Shown in pieces: positions 1 through 5,389 of a stretch of DNA of 12,915 nt (position 1 is its first letter; every line of letters begins with the position of its first letter). Source of the stretch: JBCBJX01 sp038522735 (lineage in GTDB: Bacteria; Pseudomonadota; Alphaproteobacteria; Caulobacterales; Parvularculaceae). Location of the stretch: the NCBI GenBank assembly GCA_038522735.1, contig JBCBJX010000090.1, positions 1 to 12,915 on the forward strand, in the 5' to 3' direction. Position numbers and translations under genes: made by a program. The notes beneath the pieces were generated by a model. It was not told the DNA's origin and did no database searches. It saw only the letters and a list, made by a program, of their open reading frames with translations.

Positions 1-693
1 CGGTCGGCGGTCGCGGGCGGCGAGGGCGTTCGTTTCGCCTATGGCGCGCAGATCTGCGACGAGGCGGACCGCGCTGGAGTATTCGATCTCCACACGATCG
101 ACGTCGGCGACCGGGAGGGCGAAGCCTGCGCGCTGGAGGAGGCCGCCGAGGGCGCGGACGTCCGCAAACGGAAAGACCCGCGGGCTCGCGCCGCCGCTCG
201 CCGCGGCTTCGGCTTCGATGAGGGCGCGCCTGATCCCGCCGAGCGTCTCGCCGCCGAAGAGGACGCCGATGAAGAGCCCGTCGGGCCTGAGGCTGCGGCG
301 GATCTGGGCGAGAGCGCCCGGCAGGTCGTCGACGCCGTGGAGCGTCAGGATCGAGATGGAGAGATCGAACGCCTCCGGCGCGAAGGGGAGGGCGTCTTCG
401 GAGAAGATCGCGCGCCGGCCGACGGCGCGGCGAGCGGCGAAGCGCTCCGAGATGTCGCCGCGGACGATCCGTTCCGCGCCTTTTTGAAGGAGCGCGTCGT
501 CTGAGAGCAGCCCCGCGTCGCCCGTAACGGTGACTGACCCGAACGATTTGTTGACGGATGACAGCCGATCGAGGACGTCCTCAACCGCGCGCTCGTGGAG
601 GAACGCCGCGTCCTCGAAGCGGGCGGCGGCCCGGTCCCTGCGCAGCCGGCGGGCGCGGGCGTCGAAGATGCGAGGCGGCGTTTTCGGCTCCAT
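1..693 (-). CDS. NDUFAF5/BioC-like SAM-dependent methyltransferase family protein (partial, C-terminus beyond left edge)
   Basis: The reading frame is open from an ATG at 693-691 to the window edge and gives the first 231 residues. The alphaproteobacterial family is usually a little under 300 residues, so roughly 60 are missing. The start is backed by GAGGA (plus-strand TCCTC 703-707) nine bases upstream. Family landmarks are an N-terminal FDARARRLRRDRAAARF segment (10-26), EDALPFAPEAFDLSIS (99-114), LTLHGVDDLPGALAQIRRSL (116-135), PDGLFIGVLFGGETL (137-151), GGASPRVFPFADVRALGGLL (167-186) and LRAIGETNAL (215-224). Eukaryotic NDUFAF5 acts on a complex I subunit as an arginine hydroxylase, and BioC methylates malonyl-ACP. 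Which role, if either, applies here cannot be read from the sequence. One oddity is that SAM motif I is eroded: the segment at 53-63 reads SVTVTGDAGLL, without the usual acidic residue and GxGxG pattern. The gene is divergent from comF, so the 94-bp gap should hold both promoters. Confidence 0.85.
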   Translation of the reverse strand, partial: MEPKTPPRIFDARARRLRRDRAAARFEDAAFLHERAVEDVLDRLSSVNKSFGSVTVTGDAGLLSDDALLQKGAERIVRGDISERFAARRAVGRRAIFSEDALPFAPEAFDLSISILTLHGVDDLPGALAQIRRSLRPDGLFIGVLFGGETLGGIRRALIEAEAAASGGASPRVFPFADVRALGGLLQRAGFALPVADVDRVEIEYSSAVRLVADLRAIGETNALAARDRRP

Positions 694-787
694 AGGGCTC
701 AGTCCTCGCCCGACCGAGCGGGGGCGATCAAGCGCGCTGGCGTCGCGCGGACCGGCGTGGTCGAGTGGTTTGCAAGGAGTGCGGGCG

Positions 788-1582
788 ATGGCGAACGGTC
801 GGGCCGAGGCGGTCAGGTGGCTGCGGCGCGGGCTCGCGCTGAGGGGCGCGGCCGAGCGCGCCGGCCTCGTCGCACTTGACGCGATGTTCCCGCCGCAATG
901 CCCGATCACCGGACGCCCCGTCGATCAGGCGGGGGCGATCGCGCCCGAAGCCTGGCGCGAGGTCCGGTTCCTCGAGCCGCCCTGGTGCGAAACCTGCGGC
1001 GCCCCGTTCCTGAAGACGCCGGCCGCCGGGATCGTCTGCGGCGCCTGCGCGGCGGGGGATTTCCGCTTCGACGTCGCCCGGGCCGCCTTCGCCTACGACC
1101 CGGCGAGCGCCAGGCTGGTGACGGCCTTGAAGCACGGCGACCGGACGGAACTGGCGGCGCCGCTGGCGCGGTTCGTCGCCCGCGCCGGGCGTGATCTCTG
1201 GGCCGATGTCGATCTTGTCGCCCCGGCGCCGCTGCACCCGGTTCGCCAGTGGAGGCGGAAGTTCAACCAGGCCCACGAGATCGGCCGCCGCGTCGCTGAA
1301 ATCATTGAAAAACCCTATGAGCCGACGCTCCTGAAACGGGTGAAGGCGACGCCGCCCCAGCAATCTCTCAGCCGCGCCCAGCGCCTGCGGAACGTGACCG
1401 GCGCCTTTCGCGTGGCGAGCCCTCTCATGGTCAAAGGCGCGCGGGTCGCCGTCATCGACGACGTCCTGACGACGGGCGCGACGGCGAACGCCATGGCGAA
1501 GGCCCTGAAGCGCGCCGGCGCCCGATCCGTCGCGATCGTGACGGCGGCCCGGGTTGTGAAGGGCGGCGACGCAGCCATATAG
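788..1582 (+). CDS. comF: ComF family phosphoribosyltransferase-like protein
   Basis: A 264-residue protein of normal ComF length. It has a short N-terminal cysteine region followed by a type I phosphoribosyltransferase fold. The PRPP-binding signature VAVIDDVLTTGAT is at residues 220-232. Other family hallmarks are VTALKHGDRTELA (111-123), PAPLHPVRQWRRKFNQAHEI (146-165) and QQSLSRAQRLRNVTGAF (191-207). ComF proteins (GntX in E. coli) are linked to DNA uptake and transformation in naturally competent bacteria, where ComF is cytosolic; in other bacteria the substrate is unclear. I chose ATG 788 because AAGGAG at 774-779 lies 8 nt upstream. The frame stays open upstream to 530, but that would add 86 residues of low-complexity, family-unlike sequence. 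The zinc site is unusual: C67/C70 and C84/C87 are present, but the first CxxC reads CPIT (38-41) and the later pair is replaced by APEAW (52-56). It is the first gene of the comF-grxC-amidase cluster. Confidence 0.9.
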   Translation: MANGRAEAVRWLRRGLALRGAAERAGLVALDAMFPPQCPITGRPVDQAGAIAPEAWREVRFLEPPWCETCGAPFLKTPAAGIVCGACAAGDFRFDVARAAFAYDPASARLVTALKHGDRTELAAPLARFVARAGRDLWADVDLVAPAPLHPVRQWRRKFNQAHEIGRRVAEIIEKPYEPTLLKRVKATPPQQSLSRAQRLRNVTGAFRVASPLMVKGARVAVIDDVLTTGATANAMAKALKRAGARSVAIVTAARVVKGGDAAI

Positions 1583-1610
1583 CGGCGGCTGAACAGAGGA
1601 GGATCGCCCC

Positions 1611-1871
1611 ATGGCCGGCGTCACGCTCTACACCAAACCCATGTGCCCTTACTGCGTCCGCGCGGTGGGCCTTTTGCGCGAGAAAGGCGTCGAGTTCGAG
1701 GAGATCTCCGCTGCTTACGACGCGCAAAAGCGCGAGGAGATGCTGCAGCGCTCGAACGGCGCGCGCACCTATCCGCAGATCTTCATCGGCGACGCCCATG
1801 TCGGCGGGTCGGATGAACTGATGGCGCTCGAACGCGCCGGGAAGCTCGACCCGATGCTCGCCGCCCTCTGA
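1611..1871 (+). CDS. grxC: Glutaredoxin 3 (dithiol, CPYC active site)
   Basis: An 86-residue class I glutaredoxin, typical in length for GrxC. It uses glutathione to reduce protein disulfides and glutathionylated proteins in the cytosol. The active site CPYC is at residues 12-15, the cis-proline motif is TYP (53-55), and the glutathione-binding GGSDEL is at 65-70. The tyrosine in place of valine in the usual TVP motif is a mild variation. Start ATG 1611 is preceded by AGAGGAGG (1595-1602) with 8 nt spacing. The gap to comF is 28 nt and to the amidase gene 7 nt, so the three are very likely co-transcribed. The next gene is a probable deaminated-glutathione amidase, which fits a glutathione theme. 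Confidence 0.96.
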   Translation: MAGVTLYTKPMCPYCVRAVGLLREKGVEFEEISAAYDAQKREEMLQRSNGARTYPQIFIGDAHVGGSDELMALERAGKLDPMLAAL

Positions 1872-1878
1872 GGAGGCG

Positions 1879-2703
1879 ATGCGCGTCGCCCTCATCCAGA
1901 TGCGCTCCGGCGTCGATCGCGCCGCCAATGTGGGGGCGGCGGAAAAGGCCGTCCGGAAAGCCGCGAAAGGCGGGGCGACCTTCATCTTCACGCCGGAGAT
2001 GACGAACGTCCTCGACCGGGACCCAAAGCGCCTGCTGGCCGATCTCCCGCGCGAGGAAGGGCTCTCTGAGATCGCCCGGTTCGCAGCGCTTGCGGGCGAG
2101 CTCGGCGTCCATCTCTTCATCGGCTCTATGGCCCTGAAGCTTTATCAGGGCGCCGCCGCCAACCGCGCCTACGTCTTCGGGCCGCAAGGCCGCGTTCTGG
2201 CGAGCTACGACAAGCTGCACATGTTCGACGTCGATCTGCCGACCGGCGAGAGCTGGCGCGAAAGCCGGCTCTACAAGCCGGGCGGCCGCGCGGTTCTGGT
2301 TGAGACGCCGGATGCGAAAATTGGCCTCAGCGTCTGTTACGACATCCGCTTTCCGCATTTGTATCGGGCGCTCGCCAAGGCGGGGGCCGAGATCCTCACC
2401 GTCCCCGCCGCCTTCACCGCCCCGACGGGCGAGGCGCACTGGGAGACGCTCTTGCGCGCCCGGGCGATTGAAACGGGCGCCTATGTCGTCGCCGCGGCCC
2501 AGGGCGGCGAACATGAAGACGGCCGACGCACCTGGGGCCGTTCGACGGTGGTCGATCCCTGGGGCGCCGTCGCCGCGACCCTCGATCATGACAGGCCGGG
2601 CGTCCTCTACGCCGATCTCGACCTTGAGAAGGTCGCCGAGGCCCGTCGCCGTATTCCAAGTCTTGCAAACGACCGCGATTTCGCTGTGGAGACGCGCCGT
2701 TAG
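1879..2703 (+). CDS. Carbon-nitrogen hydrolase, NIT1/YbeM-like (probable deaminated glutathione amidase)
   Basis: A 274-residue single-domain nitrilase-superfamily amidase. The catalytic Glu-Lys-Cys triad is visible: E40 in FTPE, K112 in SYDKLHMFDVD and C153 in LSVCYDIRFPHLYRAL. The segments TVPAAFTAPTGEAHWETLLR (174-193), ARAIETGAYVVAAAQGG (194-210) and STVVDPWGAV (222-231) match the NIT1 branch closely. That branch hydrolyses deaminated glutathione, a by-product of transaminases, back to useful products. The substrate is inferred from branch and from the glutaredoxin neighbour; an omega-amidase (NIT2-like) role is the main alternative. The Shine-Dalgarno AGGAGG (1871-1876) overlaps the grxC stop and leaves only 2 nt to the ATG, which is tight. 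The next in-frame ATG (1900) would delete the first beta strand, so 1879 is kept. Confidence 0.92.
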   Translation: MRVALIQMRSGVDRAANVGAAEKAVRKAAKGGATFIFTPEMTNVLDRDPKRLLADLPREEGLSEIARFAALAGELGVHLFIGSMALKLYQGAAANRAYVFGPQGRVLASYDKLHMFDVDLPTGESWRESRLYKPGGRAVLVETPDAKIGLSVCYDIRFPHLYRALAKAGAEILTVPAAFTAPTGEAHWETLLRARAIETGAYVVAAAQGGEHEDGRRTWGRSTVVDPWGAVAATLDHDRPGVLYADLDLEKVAEARRRIPSLANDRDFAVETRR

Positions 2704-2758
2704 CGCTCCGCGGCGTTGCGCCGGTTGAACGGGGGGCGGAACGCGTCATCTTTCTTTC

Positions 2759-3214
2759 ATGATCAAATACGCCCTCCGCTGCGAGCACGGCCACGGGTTC
2801 GAAGGCTGGTTCCGCAATTCCGGCGACTATGACGCTCAGGCCGAGGGGGGTCTCCTCTCATGCCCCGTCTGCGGTTCGTCGGAGGTGGAGAAGCAGGTGA
2901 TGGCGCCCGCCGTCGCCCGCTCCGGCGCGCTTTCGAAGAGCGCTTCCAAAGCCGAGCGTCTCGACGCCTTCAAGCGCGATTTCAACGACGCCGCCCGCAA
3001 GGCGCGCGATTACGTCCGCAAAAACTTTGACAATGTCGGCCAGCGTTTCCCGGAGGAGGCGCGGCGCATCCACTACGGCGAAACGGCCGACCGCCCGATC
3101 TACGGCGAGGCGACCGCCGTCGAGGCGAAGGAGCTTGCGGACGAGGGCGTGACCGTCGCCCCGGTCCCGCAACCGCTCGACGAAGCGCCTGTTCCGAAGA
3201 AGAAGCTCAGCTGA
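2759..3214 (+). CDS. DUF1178 family protein (zinc-ribbon-like, unknown function)
   Basis: A 151-residue protein of the DUF1178 family, widespread in alpha- and betaproteobacteria and without an assigned function. The N-terminus IKYALRCEHGHGFEGWF (2-18) and SCPVCGSSEVEKQVMAPAVA (34-53) are the family signature. C8, H12, C35 and C38 could form one zinc-ribbon site (inference). A charged central helix (about 60-92) and a proline-rich tail follow. There is no good Shine-Dalgarno next to ATG 2759. A G-run (2731-2736) lies too far upstream, so the gene may be read from the upstream operon or be weakly translated. The 55-nt gap before it contains a small CGGCG-TTG-CGCCG hairpin (2711-2723). Its 3' end overlaps the end of the convergent ubiG gene by 8 bp. 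Confidence 0.9.
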   Translation: MIKYALRCEHGHGFEGWFRNSGDYDAQAEGGLLSCPVCGSSEVEKQVMAPAVARSGALSKSASKAERLDAFKRDFNDAARKARDYVRKNFDNVGQRFPEEARRIHYGETADRPIYGEATAVEAKELADEGVTVAPVPQPLDEAPVPKKKLS

Positions 3215-3215
3215 G
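3206..3215. other. 10-bp palindrome holding both convergent stop codons
   Basis: CTCAGCTGAG is a perfect palindrome. It contains the TGA stop of the DUF1178 gene on the plus strand (3212-3214) and the TGA stop of ubiG on the minus strand (plus-strand TCA, 3207-3209). The two genes therefore overlap tail to tail by 8 bp with no space for a classical terminator between them. Confidence 0.9.
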
Positions 3216-3974
3216 GGACGGCGCCGGCTTCGGCGTCGCCAGCAGGTAGTTCACCGACACATCGTCCGACAGCCGCCAGGCGTCTAGAAGCGGGGCGTAC
3301 GTCATGCCGACGGGGCGCTCGGGCGCGAGGCCCGCCCGGCGCGCGGCGGCGGCGAGTTCGTCCGGCTTTACGAACTTGCGCGGATCGTGGGCGCCCATCG
3401 GCACCCAGCGCAGAATGTACTCGGCCCCTATCTTGGCGAGGGCGAGAGCCTTCAGCGTGCGGTTGATCGTTGAAAAGACGACGAGACCGCCCGGTTTCGC
3501 CATCGCCGCGCAGGCCGCCATGAACGCTTCGACGTCCGGGACGTGCTCGACGATTTCGAGGGCGAGGACGATGTCGCGCTGGGGCTCTCCCGCGGCGACG
3601 AGGTCTTCCAGAAGCCCCTCCCGATAATCGATCGAAAGTCCGCCCTCCGCGGCGTGGGCGCGAGCCGCAGCGAGGTTTTTCGGTTCGGCGTCGAGGCCCG
3701 TCACCGTCGCGCCGAGGCGGGCCATCGGTTCGGAGACGAGGCCGCCGCCGCATCCGACATCGAGGAGCGTCAGGCCCTCCAGCGGGCGCTTCTGATAGCG
3801 GTCGCGCTGGAAGTGCGCGCACGCTTCGTCGCGGATCGCGCCGAGGCGCGTCGGGTTCAGCTTGTGAAGGGGACCGAACTTCCCGAACGGATCCCACCAG
3901 GCGTCCGCGACGTCGGCGAATTTTTTCAGCTCCGCGGGATCGACATTGCCGCGGGCGGCGGTTTCAGCGGCCAT
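3207..3974 (-). CDS. ubiG: Ubiquinone biosynthesis O-methyltransferase
   Basis: A 255-residue protein matching UbiG along its whole length. UbiG carries out both SAM-dependent O-methylations in ubiquinone synthesis: the 2-polyprenyl-6-hydroxyphenol step and the final demethylubiquinone step. Landmarks are KFADVADAWWDPFGKFGPLH (18-37), LNPTRLGAIRD (39-49), SAM motif I LDVGCGGGLVSEPMARLG (71-88), acidic D95 after beta 2, ALEIVEHVPD (138-147) and FSTINRTLKA (167-176). WVPMGAHDPRKFVKPDEL (190-207) is also characteristic. It is an Rossmann-fold enzyme that works at the inner membrane face. The start at 3974-3972 fits the family N-terminus but has only a weak Shine-Dalgarno. The gene is divergent from lysC. 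A possible minus-strand promoter (-35 TTGCCG read from 4067-4062, 17-nt spacer, -10 TACCGA read from 4044-4039) is weak. Confidence 0.96.
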   Translation of the reverse strand: MAAETAARGNVDPAELKKFADVADAWWDPFGKFGPLHKLNPTRLGAIRDEACAHFQRDRYQKRPLEGLTLLDVGCGGGLVSEPMARLGATVTGLDAEPKNLAAARAHAAEGGLSIDYREGLLEDLVAAGEPQRDIVLALEIVEHVPDVEAFMAACAAMAKPGGLVVFSTINRTLKALALAKIGAEYILRWVPMGAHDPRKFVKPDELAAAARRAGLAPERPVGMTYAPLLDAWRLSDDVSVNYLLATPKPAPSLS

Positions 3975-4126
3975 CAGCTCAGCGCTTTCGAATTTTCCAG
4001 ACTACGGCGCGCTGGACACGGCGCGCGCCTTCCTCCTATCGGTAGGCGCTTGATCGGCGACCGGCAACGCGGCTTCAGGGCGCGGCGGCGGCGACGCCGG
4101 TGAACGGCGAAGGAGACGGCTCCGCC
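3975..4126. promoter_or_regulatory. Divergent intergenic region between ubiG and lysC
   Basis: These 152 bp separate two divergently read genes, so they should contain the promoters of both ubiG and the lysC run. An inverted repeat GGCGCGC (4006-4012) / GCGCGCC (4023-4029) with a 10-nt loop and a small CCTA-TCGG-TAGG hairpin (4034-4045 region) are visible. Promoter hexamers are poor; a plus-strand CTTGAT at 4049-4054 is a possible -35 for lysC. The lysC ribosome-binding site GAAGGAGA is at 4109-4116. No known riboswitch is recognised. Confidence 0.5.
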
Positions 4127-5389
4127 ATGAGCACGCCGCGCGTGGTGATGAAATTCGGCGGAACGTCCGTCGCGGACCTGGAGCGGATCTCGCGGGTCGC
4201 CGACGCTGTGGAAGCGGAGGTTGCGACCGGCGCCGGGGTCGCGGTCGTCGTGTCCGCCATGGCGGGTGAAACCAATCGCCTTGTCGCTCTCTGCGAAGAA
4301 GTCGGCCGCCCCGCGGCGACCCTCGACGCGGAAGGCCTCGAGTACGATGCGGTCGTCTCCTCCGGCGAGCAGGTGTCGAGCGGGCTGCTCGCTCTTGCGC
4401 TGCAGCGACGGGGGTTCCGCGCCCGGTCCTGGCAGGGCTGGCAGATCCCGCTCGCGACCGATCGCGCCCACGGGCGGGCCCGTATTCTGGACATGGACGG
4501 CGAGCGTCTGGGGAGCGCGATCGACGGCGGCGAGATTGCCGTGATCGCCGGTTTTCAGGGGATCGCGGACGACGGGCGCATCGCCACCCTCGGCCGGGGC
4601 GGCTCCGATACAAGCGCCGTCGCCGCCGCCGCGGCCCTCAAAGCCGAGCGCTGCGACATCTACACCGACGTCGACGGCGTCTATACAACCGATCCGCGGA
4701 TCGAAAAAAGCGCCCGCCGGCTCGCGAAAATCTCCTATGAAGAGATGCTGGAGCTCGCCTCAATGGGCGCGAAGGTGCTGCAGACGCGGTCGGTCGAGCT
4801 CGCCATGGCGCACAGCGTGCGTCTTCGCGTGCTCTCGAGCTTCATCGCGCCGGACGGGTATAATCCCGGGACGGTGATCTGCGACGAGGACGAAATCGTG
4901 GAGAAACAAATCGTATCCGGCGTGGCCGTCTCGCGGAACGAGGCGCGCATCAGCCTCCTCGGCGTGCCCGACGAACCTGGGCGCGCGGCGCGGATGTTCC
5001 AGCTGCTCGCGGAAGCCGGCTTCAATATCGACATGATCGTTCAGAGCCCGTCGCGGGACGAGGCGGCCGCGAACATGTCGTTCACCTTGCCGGAGGACGA
5101 TCTCGACCGGGCGAACGATCTCCTCTCGCTCAATAAGGACGAGCTTGGATTTTACGGGGTGAAAGCCGAGCGCAACGTCGCAAAGGTGTCGGTGGTCGGC
5201 GTCGGGATGAAAAGCCATGCGGGCGTCGCCTCGACCATGTTCACCGCCCTCGCCGAGCGCGGCATCAACATCCACAACATCTCGACGTCCGAGATAAAGA
5301 TCAGCGTACTGATTGATAGCGACTACGCCGAACTCGCCGTGCGCGCGCTCCACGACGCTTACGGTCTCGGATCGCCCGCGGCCGCATGA
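4127..5389 (+). CDS. lysC: Aspartate kinase (lysine/threonine/methionine pathway)
   Basis: Catalyses ATP-dependent phosphorylation of aspartate, the first step to lysine, diaminopimelate, threonine and methionine. The 420-residue protein has an N-terminal amino-acid kinase domain: KFGGTSV at 9-15, SSGEQVSSGLLALAL 78-92, GRGGSDTSA 157-165 and YTDVDGVYTTDPR 179-191. Two C-terminal ACT domains follow (about 262-340 and 350-415), with MKSHAGVAS 361-369 and STSEIKISVLI 386-396. This layout is the monofunctional, allosterically inhibited type. ATG 4127 is chosen over the in-frame GTG at 4100 because GAAGGAGA (4109-4116) is correctly spaced for it and would be inside the gene otherwise. The stop overlaps the ptsP start as ATGA. 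A likely internal start at 4898 for a separate regulatory subunit is listed on its own. Confidence 0.96.
   Translation: MSTPRVVMKFGGTSVADLERISRVADAVEAEVATGAGVAVVVSAMAGETNRLVALCEEVGRPAATLDAEGLEYDAVVSSGEQVSSGLLALALQRRGFRARSWQGWQIPLATDRAHGRARILDMDGERLGSAIDGGEIAVIAGFQGIADDGRIATLGRGGSDTSAVAAAAALKAERCDIYTDVDGVYTTDPRIEKSARRLAKISYEEMLELASMGAKVLQTRSVELAMAHSVRLRVLSSFIAPDGYNPGTVICDEDEIVEKQIVSGVAVSRNEARISLLGVPDEPGRAARMFQLLAEAGFNIDMIVQSPSRDEAAANMSFTLPEDDLDRANDLLSLNKDELGFYGVKAERNVAKVSVVGVGMKSHAGVASTMFTALAERGINIHNISTSEIKISVLIDSDYAELAVRALHDAYGLGSPAAA
4898..5389 (+). other. Possible internal start in lysC giving an ACT-only beta subunit
   Basis: An in-frame GTG at 4898 (codon 258 of lysC) has GAGGA at 4886-4890, 7 nt upstream, a well-spaced Shine-Dalgarno. 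Initiation there would give a 163-residue protein made only of the two ACT domains. In Bacillus subtilis and Corynebacterium glutamicum the alpha2beta2 aspartokinases make just such a beta subunit from an internal start. The C. glutamicum beta subunit begins, from memory, MEEVAVLTGVA, and the sequence here (VEKQIVSGVA) falls at the equivalent point just before the first ACT domain. The GTG and GAGGA are seen; use as a start is inferred. Confidence 0.5.

Noticed and set aside
530..787. An upstream extension of comF by 86 codons
   Set aside because: The added residues are serine/arginine-rich, unlike ComF, and overlap the divergent methyltransferase gene; ATG 788 has a good Shine-Dalgarno.
4100..4126. 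GTG start of lysC at 4100
   Set aside because: It has no ribosome-binding site, and the GAAGGAGA for ATG 4127 would fall inside the gene.
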